This document shows, piece by piece, positions 1 through 12,500 of a stretch of DNA of 64,000 nucleotides. Position 1 is the stretch's first letter. Every line of letters begins with the position of its first letter. The DNA is from Oscheius onirici (lineage: Eukaryota > Nematoda > Chromadorea > Rhabditida > Rhabditidae). Below the pieces are notes generated by a model, which was not told the DNA's origin, searched no databases, and saw nothing but the letters and a program-made list of their open reading frames with translations. The position numbers and the translations under genes are program-made. The DNA is taken from assembly GCA_932521025.1 (NCBI GenBank), contig OW051468.1, positions 9,424,064-9,488,063 on the forward strand, given 5' to 3'.

Positions 1-157
1 ACTATTTAGGGACGAGCAAAAAGGTAATCAAGGGAAGTGTCTACTTGGAGCAGGCCGGACTGTACGGTTGTCCCCCCCTCTAATATAAGCCACCCTCTAT
101 TATAAGCCCTCCCAAAATAAGGTGATTGAAAATTAGAAGCCCCGGGGCTTCTAGTAG

Positions 158-703
158 AAGTTTTTCGGTATTCAGCACATCAGATCTGCTTCATATCATC
201 CTCAAAGCAACGGCCAAGCCGAACGCTTCGTTGACATTCTAAAAAGAGGACTGAAAAAATTAAACGGCGAAGGAGAAGTCCCTCAAGATCAACTTTCGCT
301 ACTTCTGAGGACTTACCGCTCCACATCATCACGTGTTTTGAACGGAAAGCCTCCTGCAGAATTGTTTCTAGGACGAAAAATGAGGATTTGTCTCGATTTG
401 ATCGTTCCTCACCAACAAAAGATGCCCGTTTCTGACAGAAACGAGTCAAAGGCTTCTCAATACTTCAACAAGAAGCTTAGTACGGAGAATCGTGAATTCT
501 CTATCGGATCGAAAGTCCAATTCAGGCGATTCTCCGACATCCACTGGTTTTGGCAACCAGGAATCGTTATCGAACGGCTAGGAAACGTAAATTTCCATAT
601 CCAAGCCGAAGATAAAGTCGGCAAATCGCATGCAAATCAAATGCGACTAGTCTCTGACTCTGGAACGAATAAAAACGTTGAAAAGACTCACAGTCATTGG
701 CTA
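158..703 (+). mobile_element. Ty3/gypsy retrotransposon integrase remnant
   Basis: An open frame from 158 encodes the C-terminal part of a retrotransposon integrase. It carries the end of the catalytic core (YHPQSNGQAERF at about 179-214, with the last acidic residue of the DDE triad in AER), the segment NGKPPAELFLGR, and a C-terminal domain ending near NQMRLVSD at about 655. The order and motifs are those of gypsy-type (Ty3) elements. A stop codon at 155-157 closes the frame upstream, and the sequence there is short repeat rather than pol. No reverse transcriptase, gag or LTR is present, so this is a fragment. The frame runs on to 1033, but beyond about 700 it resembles nothing and enters a palindromic repeat. 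It lies directly upstream of the lin-9 exons in the same orientation. Confidence 0.85.
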
Positions 704-902
704 AACACGATGTGCTCTACCTTCGGCCTGTTCAATCCTGTTGCTGCTTGTCAAGATGTCGTCGCTGATGTTCCGTCGTCGTTAAATGGGTTACTGTCGT
801 TCCGATGCCCGTACCGAGGACTCCGATGCCGCCTATTCTGTCATACTGTAAGGCTCCCGCCACGATCTCCGTTTCATTCCCTTTGGCGTTCTTCTCTTGG
901 TG

Positions 903-1083
903 ATATGGTTTGTTCAGAAAAAAAAGAGAGCTCAACCGTAACCCACTTGTTTCCGCGCGAGACCCTTATAACATGGAAACATAGGATATTCAGTCAAGTT
1001 TTCTGTTGTTATTCCGGTCTCGCAGCGAATTAAATGGGTTACTGTCGAGCTCTCTTTTTTTTTTTTTTTGAACAAACCATATA
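903..1083. repeat. Palindromic repeat (MITE-like), poly-T arm
   Basis: Terminal inverted repeats begin ATATGGTTTGTTCA (903-916) and end GAACAAACCATAT (1071-1083). Inside them lie a homopolymer run and the motif CTCAACCGTAACCCA, matched in inverted form by TGGGTTACTGTCGAG. The same CCGTAACCC-type arm recurs near 17138 and at 29770-29900, so this is a dispersed family. No coding capacity. Confidence 0.75.
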
Positions 1084-1112
1084 TTTGTGTTGCTCATAAA
1101 GCCAGGCTTGTT

Positions 1113-1187
1113 GAAAACCTGAGCTGCGCTGCCCTGCGCTCTGGGCTGCGCTGCGCCGCGGCCAGGTTGGACTTTGCGGCGGGCTAA
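1113..1187. other. GC-rich low-complexity stretch
   Basis: A short run built from repeated CTGCGCTG-like words between two palindromic repeats. It is much more GC-rich than its surroundings. No coding or structural role is evident. Confidence 0.5.
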
Positions 1188-1200
1188 AAAAAATTCATTT

Positions 1201-1461
1201 CGCGTTTTTTTCTGATTTTTTTTGTTTCCAAATACGTTCCCCGATTAGATTTAGTTTTGCCATCAGAAAAATTGGAAGAAAATCGAAAAGTGACAATGAA
1301 AATCGAAGAAAATTGCTATTTTTTTACCGAATTTCGTCAAAAAACCGCATTTTCTTCTATTTTTGTCGTCAGTTTTCGATTTTCTTCCAATTTTTCTGAT
1401 GACAAAACTAAATCTAATCGGGGGACGTGTTTGGAAACAAAGAAAATCCGAAAAAAATGCG
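1201..1461. repeat. Long palindromic repeat
   Basis: Two arms of roughly 85 bases (1201-1287 and 1377-1461) are almost perfectly complementary and surround a loop of about 90 bases. Words such as CCCCGATTAGATTTAG pair with CTAAATCTAATCGGGG. The structure is that of a hairpin-forming non-autonomous DNA element. It sits about 130 bp upstream of the first recognisable lin-9 exon. Confidence 0.75.
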
Positions 1462-1589
1462 TCAGGCGTTCTGAAGAAAAAGATGGTCAGACAATGCGTT
1501 CTTCATCAGGAAAAAAGGGAAATGTGCAATCCGATCAAAAAGGAATCAGGTTTCTTTTAGTCTAGTAGTTTTTACAATTTTTTTTCCAG

Positions 1590-2690
1590 ATACGGATAAG
1601 GTTGGAAATTTCCCAGTCAGAATGCTGGTCATTCTTGTCAAGCTGTCCAAACTGATAGATCTGAAGAAGAAAATGGTCAGACAGCTGTCGGAGCTGAATG
1701 TGGAGGCTGAAAAGACTAATTTGCTCAGCAACAACTACAGTCTTCTCTTCCAGGTTTGTTTATTTTACAGTGAGTAATCTGAAAAAGGGGCATAATCCTT
1801 GGAACGGTCTCTCCTCGACAACGTCTAAATTTACCGACGGGAAATTGTCATATATTTGAAACCTTACTTCTGCCAACTTTCTCCACGTTCACAAACATTT
1901 TTCTGTGGTCAGAGGACGCCTTTCAATGTTGCAAACTTCACTCACGTCAGAAACTACAATACCCCCCCCCCCAAAAAAAAAAAAAAAAAAGCACTTTTCC
2001 TCTTTGCTTCATCTTTCTTTTTACCTTCCCTAACTAAAATTCTTCAGGAAAAGTATGGCCAAGTTGTTCTCGACTTGGAGACGATCAACAAGCAGATGAC
2101 CATTTACATGCAGGGTGTGCAGGAATATAATTCACAGTTGAGCCTCCAACTAACTGACGTGAGCTTTTTTGTTAACTTCTATTAAAAATGAATCTAGGGT
2201 CATGCCTCCCTTAAAGCTGATAGTTTGAAGAAACAGGGCACGAGTGAGGCCCTGCAAATAGTTCGCCGATGCAATACCGGGCCCAACGTAAATGAACCGA
2301 AGGCTATATCGCTCATAACGGCACTTACGGCTCTTCTTCTCCAGGTTTTTGCTCTTTTTCTAAAAAAAAAACAGAAATCAATGCAGATTCGAAACCTGGG
2401 CCAGCATACTCTGAGCCCTGTCGACCTACAAATGCTCAGCGAGACAATGTCTGATATTCGTACCAAAGTAAGTTTCATTTCCCACCAATTTTCCATGCCT
2501 CATTCTTCAGATTTCGCCGAGAAACGCTGCCTGCTTCCAGGATCACGTAGAAGTGCACATGAAGCAGATCCACGCTATGATGCTTCAGACTGATGCTCTC
2601 TCTAACAGGTGATCCTATTGTGTCATTGAAACTCTAATTATTTTGTTATCTTGCATAAATTTGTCCAGACATTTCAGTGCTTTTTTCTAG
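1590..2690 (+). CDS. lin-9: LIN-9 homologue, C-terminal half (MuvB/DREAM core subunit)
   Basis: LIN-9 is a core subunit of the MuvB/DREAM complex that controls cell-cycle transcription in the nucleus. Proposed exons: 1590-1753, 2048-2158, 2198-2344, 2375-2467, 2511-2608, 2669-2690, all joining in frame to a TAG stop. The product matches the region after the DIRP domain of animal LIN-9: a leucine-rich segment (LVKLSKLIDLKKK), FQEKYGQVVLDLE, the NKQMTIYMQGVQEY helix, LTALLLQ, and CFQDHVEVH close to the C-terminus. The last residues, SNRHFSAFF, parallel the NLHAF end of vertebrate LIN9. Introns are tiny; 2345-2374 would be only 30 nt and is itself in frame, so it could be retained. The DIRP domain is not visible upstream, where transposon debris lies. 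Either earlier exons are outside the window or the copy is truncated. Confidence 0.85.
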
Positions 2691-3544
2691 ATAAAGAATG
2701 AGGATCTGAAAGAGCCAAGTCACTGCGAGACGAGGAGGAATAATCCACTACAGAACAAGATATTTGAACTGCTCTAAGAGACGAGATGATTTTAACGTAC
2801 ATTTACGCTTCGAAGACAGTACAACAGCTCATTCCAGTCGTTATAGGTCAAGACGACTCGTAACTCGTTACTTTTACTCACAGTCAGACAAGAGTCCTTT
2901 GGAACGATACCAGCTGAAAAAATATATGTTCGAGGAGAGTCGTTGATTCATTCCCTTTCTCTAGATTCGTACTGCCAGCATATGGATAATATTGCGTCAA
3001 CGACTCGCCTCGAACATATATTCTCCATTGTCTTATAACTGTTCTGAAAATTAGGCATCAAGAAGATAGATCAAGAAGAGAAATCTAATCCATTTTTACT
3101 TTGAGATGCTTTAGACTGACTAACTAAGAAAACGCTGCTAATAGTTTCTAACTGTTTCAACCGAGTTATTCTGACTCCTATTTCTTCGCCAAATAGACAA
3201 TAAATCTTTATATAATAAAACTTTGGAAGGCACATATGAAGCATATAAGGTAATTGGAAAAACTCGGGGGAAAAGAAATCTGAAAAGCATATTTGGTCAT
3301 AGAATAATCAGGAGCAGATAGACAAGTACCCATTTGTTTGGAATTGACTAGAATTGAAGTGACTATGAACACAGAGGCGAGGAGAGGGATTCAGAATTGA
3401 ACGTATACTCGTAATGTGTGTAATCAGCGGTTAATGTTCTGACTGCTGGCCGAATTTGCCATTGTCGATTCGGTCTCGTAGCGACATTCGGTCTTTAGCC
3501 GGACAAACTCTTTTGCCACCTAAAATCTCTTTCTTCAATACTTT
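2691..3544. other. Spacer between lin-9 and unc-13 3' ends
   Basis: This is a convergent intergenic region with no convincing coding potential. It contains an AATAAA at 3199-3204, possibly used by lin-9 although it is about 500 bp past the stop. It also holds an inverted repeat of 26 bases with one mismatch (2921-2946 against 2997-3022). Otherwise nothing recognisable. Confidence 0.6.
2921..3022. repeat. 26-bp inverted repeat with 50-bp loop
   Basis: The word AATATATGTTCGAGGAGAGT and its continuation at 2921-2946 is repeated as its reverse complement at 2997-3022 with a single mismatch. It could form a stable hairpin in the lin-9 3' flank, or it is a small palindromic repeat. Confidence 0.65.
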
Positions 3545-6500
3545 TCAAAAGAAACCAACATTGTCCGTCTGTCTCTGACTCAGAATCCTTAGAAGGATCA
3601 GACCGTCGTCGTCTATTTGAAGACGGGTACCGAGCTGTACCCACATGGCACAAGAACCCTGCTCGACCACATTTGCCAGCTGCAAAACTCCGACTCCAAT
3701 GATCCGATCGACCCGTCCTAAGAAGTAGTCCTTGGCCTGGAACATGAGCTCATACTGCTCCGGCTCGCCTTCGTTGCCAAGGAAGCTGAAAGTTTTTGTT
3801 TGAACTTTCTGCTAAAGACAAACGTACAAGTGGAAGGTCTCATTGAACGTCGGAGCCCAGTTGTTTTGCTTCGTCGACGTGGACTTCCTTCTGTTCTTGT
3901 CCGCCAGATAGGGTCCCACCAGATGGACATCAATGAACGGCTTGAAGGTTCCAGTTGGCTGCCAGCGGAGATCGTTGGCGGCGATGACTAAAGTAAAGCG
4001 TTTTAACGATCCTTTCTATTCAGTAGAAAATGTCGTTGATTCACTCTCAACTACAAAAGGAACGTACCTTTGACCGTGACCTTCTGTTCTCCAGTTCCGG
4101 GATGACTGAACAGGTCGACCTGGACGCTGACCTCTCCCACTGGCTGCTCTTGACTCGGGACATCTTGGTTCTTCTGGCCAAGAATGAACGTTTTGATTAG
4201 CTGTTCCGTCGTCTGAGTATACATTCCCAGAGCGTTTCGGAGCGACTGCAGCTCCTGAGACTTTTCAAAGAAGGATTTCTTCAAGCCTAGATGACCATCG
4301 GCATGGAAGATTGCTGAAAAACCGGTAATTTTTCGAATTTCTGCTATAGCTACTTTTAACAGTATCCAAAGCCGCGTCCAAGACTGTACACTGTTTTGGA
4401 GTGAGGGATTTTTCCGTATCCTTGGCCATGTCCATCATCTCCTTCACTGAGTTCATGCCCTTGATGTTCGTAATGTTTGTTGACATCAATTTTGTCACGT
4501 CCTGTATCTTTGCGTTTGGCAGCTGTTTGAGTAACTAAATTAATGTTCTTAGAGACAGAGAGCCAGATCTTACCGCTTTGCTATCCAATGGTGGTAACAC
4601 GACCTGCTTCTCCAGACTGACGATGGTTATCCTCCAGAGCTCTTTGAGAATGTATTTCAGGACAGTCTTTTCGCATTGTCGTTGAAAACGTTGAAGAGAG
4701 TCTTCAAGAAAAAGCGCTAGAGGTTCTATAACGGCGTCCACGTCCTGAATGATGAGCAAAGTTTGATCGACACAAAGAAAAACTCACCCCGCCAAGCTGG
4801 TCTTTTTGCAACAACGGTCCTTTGATCTTTTGCAGAAGGATGCTGAGCTTTTGAGCCCTTTCATGGATATGCGGCTCTAGCGTTGATACAAACTGTACGG
4901 AGAGCTTATCCAGCACGCTGTTGAGTTTCTTCTGCAATTTGGTCAAGACTTGATTGGCCGTCGGATCCAGTTCAGTTCCACCCATATTCTCATAAATCTT
5001 CTCGAGTTGCACTCTCAGCTGCTGGACATTGTTCATCAGAATACAGGCTAGTTTTTCGTTGGACGCGAATCGTGGAAAGTCCTTCTGAACCATGTCGGCG
5101 TAAGCTAGGAGGACCTGAAAGGCGGTCATTTTGGGACAAATTTCTGCTCCACCTTGTTGATTGTTGCAGCGAATCGTCGCATCATCTCGTTGGCTGCTGC
5201 CGGATTTGGACATTCCATCTGCAATTAATTCTTTTTGAAAAAATGGCCTCAAATTTACCTGTTTGAGCACTTTTAGAGCCTCGTTCAACTGTGTAAAGAC
5301 GTCGACGACAGAATTGGAGAAATGAGTATGCTCGGAAGTTTGAGGGAAGTTGTCTGACTTGTCTCTGAAATACTTCGGTATACACAATTCAGGCCAGGTT
5401 ACTGTAATTTTACTGTGTTTATTTTTGAAATTCCTCTCAGTAGTCGTTCACTATGGAGAGTAATCAGACATTCCCGCACTCAGACATGACTCTATGCTCA
5501 TGGTGAAAGGAATCCTGAATGTTATGCCGGGCTATGCTCACAGCCTACATTCGCTATCGGGGCAATCAAATTAGCTCTAGTAGAAACATTTTAGGCTGAT
5601 TGTATTCTATTTTCTATGCGTACCTGTTATATGCGTTCCTGAGAATATCCATCGAGTGTTCGTCGTTCTCGTTGAGCCAATCCATGACAAAGGGAATGAA
5701 CCAGCTGAAAATGGGTCAGTATGTCTTTCCTGGGAGCGAGAATAGATGAATAATGAATGAGGATACAAATCCCGGGAGCAGGGAGAAAAGTGAGACTCAA
5801 AGAGATATTGCAATTTCCGGAGTGAGAGAGAGAGAGACTTCTGGGTGATCGATTCGAAAGAAGGGGGCAGGCCGTAGTATCCCCTAATGAAGAGGAAAAT
5901 CAAAACTCACGCTGGAAACTCCGGAATCGCCTGCTTGAATTGCTGCAGATCTGCCACATATTTCGAGTAGAAACCTTTGACCTTGAAGTAGAGGTTCATA
6001 TAGTCCGGCGTCGTGCACTTTTTCGTCTGTGCATGTTCTCAAATTGCACAAATTTTTTGGCTATACAAAAAGTTACGAACCTTCGAGAGCCAGCTTCAAG
6101 TCAGTCTTGTACAGTTGCCAAAGTGTTCCGGCCGACAACTGACCGACATTGAGCTCTTGTGGGAACTGGTTTAAATAATTTGTGTAGATTGTCTTGTCAT
6201 CCTCGATGACACGCATCATGTAATCCACAAAATCGTACCAGAACCTCACCGAGTCGGCTGAAGGACCTCCTTGTTCGCAGCAGGATTCAAACATGAGCTG
6301 GTATGTGGCCTGTAAGGGAATGTTTAAAATGGAGGATCGGGAGTGGCTGATCTGAGCCTGGAAGACGTCTCATATATGCTACTTATCGACGTTTCCGTTT
6401 GCTAGATATATAAACACGTGTGGTGTTATTGAAGAAGCCAAAAATAGCCGCTTACAACAACGAGGTCAAAGAGTTTTGCGTGACAAATCTCTGAGAGCGC

Positions 6501-9500
6501 TTTCTCATAACAAAGATTTGACGTCCACGAGATCACGGAGAGTTTTTTTTTCTCAAAATTGATGGTGGGGGAATCTTTTGTGTTACATCACTCTTGCCTG
6601 GTCAGAAAGATGCGAAATATACTGAAACTGTTTTCCCTTTTTTTCAATTTAACTGGTAAATTTTGGATGCTCAGCTATAAGATCCGTTTCTTTGCCTAAG
6701 TATCCAATTTTTGTGGTAATCCAGTTTGTCTTCTACCAGAAATCAAAAGTCTGAAAATAACGAACCTGCATGCAAGCCTTGGCACATTCTTTGACCACGT
6801 TCGACGCTCGCGGAGGACTGGCCAGTTCCAGTACTTTCATGCGAAAGAAGGTGATAGAGGTAAGTAGGTCGACCGTACTCTTCAGATCTTGTAGCTTGGC
6901 CGGCGAGGAGCTCGGAAAGTATTTCTGAAACAGTGAGGTATGAGAGTCATGGAATGTTTCTGGAAGGGAACACCGTTCGGATTTGGGAGAGCTTTTTGTT
7001 TATGTTTTGCCCCAACTGAATGTTGCAGAGAACCGTTCTGGTTAGTTGACTAGCGAAACATCTCCATGTTTCTGCTTGCGTCAATCAGGATTAGCAGCCG
7101 AAAATGGCAGTGCGTCAGGCTAGAAAGAAACAGACATCGGACAGTTACTGCTGTCCAGGGAAACAAGAGATTATGGGATGTGAGCGGCAGTCAGAACGGG
7201 AGAGAATCCATCAGGAAGTTGGTCCAGCATTTCCGATCAGAACAATCTGACTACGGTAAGTTGGAGGAGCAGCGTGGTTAAGGAGAGAAAGAAAATCGCA
7301 ATATGTCTAGGAGCTCTCACTATGGTGACAGCAGGGTTTATATACGACAAGATGGAGATTATCAGGCTGCATCAAATAAGAGTGAGGACTGAGTCAGGCC
7401 GGAAGGAAGAAGGAAAGAAACCTTACCCTATACATGCTGAGGTCAATCCGAAGACTGTTGTGCAGCTGATCCAACAGTTTCACGAAACGGTCCTTCCCGA
7501 AATTTGAGGCAGCAAATCGGTCTGAAGCAGAGACGGCAGTGGTGGCCGTCGTGTGTGCAAAGTACCTGAAAAAATGGCTAAAAATGTCTCAGGATGGAGC
7601 CCTGGACAAACAAAGAATGATGCCGTGAGAAGAAGCGCAGCTATAGTATATTTGCAATCGTAACTGCGAGCCAATAAATGCTGCTCAGGAATAAAAATAC
7701 TCACGCGTTGATATTAGCCAACAGTGTCGAAAGAGCTGCCGGTACACCAGCACACATGTATTTGGTACAAAGACAGGCAAAATGCGTCATTCCCTGGTAG
7801 ATCATCTCGATACCGTAACGCATAGCAAATTCGTCCGCAATTTCTTGAGGAATGTCATCGAAGAACACCTTCCACGAATCTTCTCCCTTGGCTTGAGGCA
7901 GTCGAACTTCGTCCTGATCGGTACATTGCAGCTGGAAGAGATGCTCGTGCAGGCAAGTGTACTGAACATGGTATGGAGCCAACTTTTCTTCTCCCTTGAT
8001 CTCAACGTTGATGTGAAGACGAATGGCTCCACTGACTGCCGACTTGTCTGTTCTCTTCTCTAAAGTTTATATTTTCTAACTCTGACTTCGAAATAAACTG
8101 ACCTAGATTGTACCAGACATCCTGCTCTCCAGACAACGTCCTGACTTCGATGACCGTCTGTCCCAGAAAGTCATCCGATTCTCTGGTCAGTTTCTGTCTC
8201 AGTTTCGACTTGAAGTCATCATCTTCATCCCAGACGCGGACTTTTATTCGATCCGTAGAGTTGTGACATTCACTAAAATGGGGTTTTCTTGAGAGTAATG
8301 GGGAAAAACTTACAAGTAAAATTTCTCATTCCATACGGGATTCAGTTCCTGATGAATTGTCCTCGTTCTCCTTTTCACCTTTCCGACCTGGGCAGTCACA
8401 TAGGGATCCGACTTTCCCGTCTTGTCCTTGGCTATGAGGCCTTGAGCACAGAGAACAGTCAGAGTGATTTTGGCACTCCATTTGCTGCTGCCCTCCAAGA
8501 TTCCGTTCTTTACTTGTTTCATCGACTCTTGGTGTTTCCTCTCATCCACTGTAAAGATCTTTCGAATCGTCTCGAAGACTTCTGGCTTGTTCTTTTCTTG
8601 AATCTTCATCCGATCCCGAATGACACCGACCAGCGACTGTGTCCGTTCCTCCTCTCCGTGCTTCGTACTCTTCTCCATGTTTCTTTGAAGACAGTCGGCA
8701 CTGAGCAGCTCCCGGCACTTGTCATGAACTTTGACATTACACTGAGTGCAGCGAAGTCCTAAAATACAAGGTCTAAATTCTATCTCTTTTTTAAAGTTTT
8801 GACGCCTACCATAAGGGAAGCTCTCCAAAAATTAAGCGCACCGCCTAGGCAACGCCAAAGCATCACTTTTCAAAAGTACAGTTGCAATTGATTAGTTTTG
8901 TTGCCTCCCATAAGGGAGGCTAACCCAAAAAGTTAAGAGCACCGCAATTTTAAAACTTGCATCACTTTTCAGATAACGGCTAAGCCCTGAGCACAAGTGC
9001 GCAAGCTACCCCCGTCAATGAGTGAAATGCCGGATCAGCAGGCATGTCCTGTGGGTTTGGAATGGTATGGAAGCTTTCCCCCCAAGTGACAGGGCGAGTA
9101 GGTTTCCATCAAAATTCCGGAACTTCGAGAATTTTCCAGCTTCGCGATGTTTGTCAAAGAGATAGAGTTTGAAGAGCTCTATAACTTTACAGAACATTGC
9201 AAAGTTCGAAAATGTGTTGGTCACCATGATAACGTGCTCGGAAGCTGCGAACTGCTACTATTGGTTTAGAAGTGTGAGGAAAGAGTTGCATAGTAATTTT
9301 AGATAAGACTTGAATTGAGTATTAGTGTAAAATTTCACGCTGAATCTGATGGTGCAGCTTCCGAGTCTTGAAAATCCTCCTAGAGCGAGTTACGCGCATT
9401 TTCCCTTTGTGTTCTATCAAACTCTGAATCAATCCTCATTTGAATTCTCTTCAACTTGTTTTCCCGAACCCATGACTCCCAGTTTGTCAAAAGAAGTTAA

Positions 9501-12500
9501 AAACTTCGAACCTTGTCGGGCCAGTCCCCAAAGCAATCCCTCACATTCGTGACAGAACGTGGGCGTTTGAAAGTTGGTCGTTTGAAAGTTGTGCGGAGTT
9601 GTGCAGCTGATCGGATAGACCAGAGCCTGGAGGGCCTTTTTGTAGACGTGTTGCTTCTAAATTAAAAAAATTTCTATGAACAATCTACCAAACTCACGAG
9701 TTCGTCATTTGCAAAGGTAGTCTTTGCCGCATTGGCGAGTCCGGCCTGTGCTCGTTTCGTAGCCATTGTCTGAAAAATGCGAGGCTTTTAGGGAAGGAAG
9801 GACGAGCTGTCCTCATCTTTTGGTTAGTACGGACAAGCTTGGAACCGAAGCACATGCTGGGAACTGATTGTATAAGCACACAAATAACTGAAGCTTAGCC
9901 CAAAACTGAGGGAAAGAGCTGCATAGATATAAGCACGCATGGTTTTTAAAAAGCGGTAAGGCGAAGAGATAAAGAGAGTTAGTTTGTTCACTTGCGGTTA
10001 GGCCATGCTTTTCATTTTACCGTCTCTTCTTTTTGGAACTGAAGAACCGGTACCTACCTTCAAGACCTGAAAGAGAGAGGATTGAACTCATAAGATGGGT
10101 AGAACAATTTCGGGGCAAGCCGAAATGGGCTTCGATATTGAAATCTACGACTTACCAGCTCCGAGACGAGCGGAATGGAAGCCTTCGTCCTCGTCACATT
10201 GAGATTCGGTGCAGCGTCGATGCTCTTGTAGAAGGCGTTGGCCGCAGCCGTAGAGCCATTCGCCGGTCCGTCCAGAACTGTCGACTGAAATTTTGTTTAT
10301 TTTGTTCATTTTTCACCTATATTCATTTAGTTTTTACTCCATAACCACAGCGGAACCTTACCAGAAACCGTCTATTTCCATAAACCTCAAGAAGTTGAAC
10401 TTTCCGCGGCGGTTCTTTCGGCTCACGCGACTTAATCTGCGGCCCATTGCCCACACTAACGGATCGCTGTCGTTGCTGAATCCACCATAGGTCGTCCGGC
10501 TTCCCGAGTTGAGGACAGGAACGCCATCTTCTGGGTCGACGGCGTCGTCGTCTTCGACAGACAGCTGTCCGGGAACGGCGGACCTTTTTGAAGCTTTTCG
10601 AGAAGGCCAAAAGGGCACGGCTTCGTGGGTCCGCATCCCTGGCCATCCGCTACCACATTCCTGGACGAAATCAATGTGACCGTGAGAGAAGAGTGACACG
10701 AAGAGTTATTAGCAAGTCAATCAAGGGATCTTTTCTTCTCGGAACACCTCAAGATGTACCAGAGAGAGAGAGAGAGCTAATAGCAAGGGAAGAGGAGAAG
10801 TGACTGACGCAGAAACTAAAGAGCTATGTGAAGTCGGCGAATAATTCATAACAGAACAGGCCGGGACGGGATGAGAGAGCGAGTAAGCGCCGCTGTTTTG
10901 AAAGAGACCCTCTTGGGACAAGGACGGGCCCAGCTAAAAACAATTTGGGGCAGAAGTATAAGTATAAAATGGAGTAGAGTTCTCTTTATATCCAGAAGAG
11001 CTGTCAGAGTCAGGACTCTGGGGCTAGTTTTTCTCGTCCTCGAGAGACCAATCCGACGGCCTAACGTGCTAACAGGATCTGCTCGAGTGGAGAAAAGGGG
11101 TTTTAGAAAGAACAAGACTCTAGCCAACTGTTCAATAGAATGAGTACATATAGTTTTCAGAGGGTTTCTGCTTTCTGTCTGAATGAGAGGCTAGGAGTCG
11201 GCTGAAAAATCAGTGAGAATTCTGACTGGAAAGGGAGGTGAGACTCTTGGAAGGAAACTACTGTCACAGACTCTTCTAAAGTATAAAGCCAGTCCTACAA
11301 GCCATAAACGAGCATTGATCTCTTTACTACGGACGTCTTTGCAAGATGAGAGAACACCAGAGAGTCAAAGTTCTGGAAAAGGTTTCTTTTGAAGCCTATG
11401 TTCAAAATATATGGGCGGAATTGATACGAATGACGAATTGGTCTTTTGAGAGACACCTGTTTGACCAAGGGCAGAAAAAATCCAGAGAGGACCTTCTGAA
11501 GAGAGGAGACGTGGTGTTGGCGCGTCGTTTTAAGTGTCAGATTACGAGGCGTTGGATTTCGACAGAGAGACAGAGTAAGAGAAATTGTATTAGAGGGACT
11601 CTGAAGAGGATTCTTGAATTACTCCTCTCTGGCGAAAGACGGACAGATTTTAAAGGAAGAAGCCGATAGCATGGTGCATGAGACCTTGAACATCTGGAAA
11701 GAGCGAGACCTGGATAATGCTCTCATGACACGGAATAGAAGAAAACGGATTGAAAGGAAGGCTTTTTGCTCTCCAAGGGGAAAAGTTTCAATAAACAAGG
11801 TGACGAAATGGTGCGAAAGAAAAGTCAAAGAGTCGGAGGATGTAGCTGCTATAAGAAGTCAAACTACACGCTCAAGATTCTACTCTCGAGCACACGATCG
11901 TGCGTGTCCCGACGAGAAAACAAAGAGCCCATGAAGAATGTCCATGCTAGCAATTAAAATGAACCAGAATAAATCTTGAAGAGTCAGTCGAGTGGTCCGG
12001 ATGTAATCAATGCTTTACATAATGCAGGCTAGAGGCGTTAATAATTCATGTCGGGCGATGGAAAGAGAGTTCGGAAAACAGACGAGGAATCAGAGAAGAC
12101 TTTTTTCGTTGACGAAAAAGAAAACAGGTGGATTGATCCAGAAGGCTAGTCCTGAGGGAGCTGTCTGCCCTCTCCAAGAGTCAAAAAAGGGACGCATAAA
12201 TTAGAGTCAGGGGATGGATACAAAGACTAATTGAACCTTATTAAAATCTACAGGTATGGGGAGAAAGAATGAATCGACAGGTGTGGCAGAGCGGAAACAA
12301 GTCGGGCAGGAGGGAGAGAAGTCAACGCTAAAAGGCCAACGGCTTTCAAGTGTGAACTCTTTTTTGGGCGGGAGACGGTTCAACAAGCAGAATGTTTAGC
12401 TAAGAGTTAAATATTTTGCTAGGAAAAGGTTGGATTCTTTTTTAAGCCATCTGAGAGTGTAAAGTCACGGAGCCTGCATCAGGAGACATTATAAAACTAC

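Noticed and set aside
1257-1565. Plus-strand 102-residue frame near lin-9
   Set aside because: Most of it lies within the long palindrome at 1201-1461, so the frame is a by-product of the repeat.
3718-3933. Minus-strand frame alternative to the UNC-13 C2C exons
   Set aside because: Out of frame with the C2C domain; the spliced frame matches UNC-13 throughout.
11346-11934. Overlapping plus-strand open frames of about 106 residues each
   Set aside because: Lys/Arg/Glu-rich products of a purine-rich stretch inside an unc-13 intron; no similarity, no splice structure, and the frames overlap each other.
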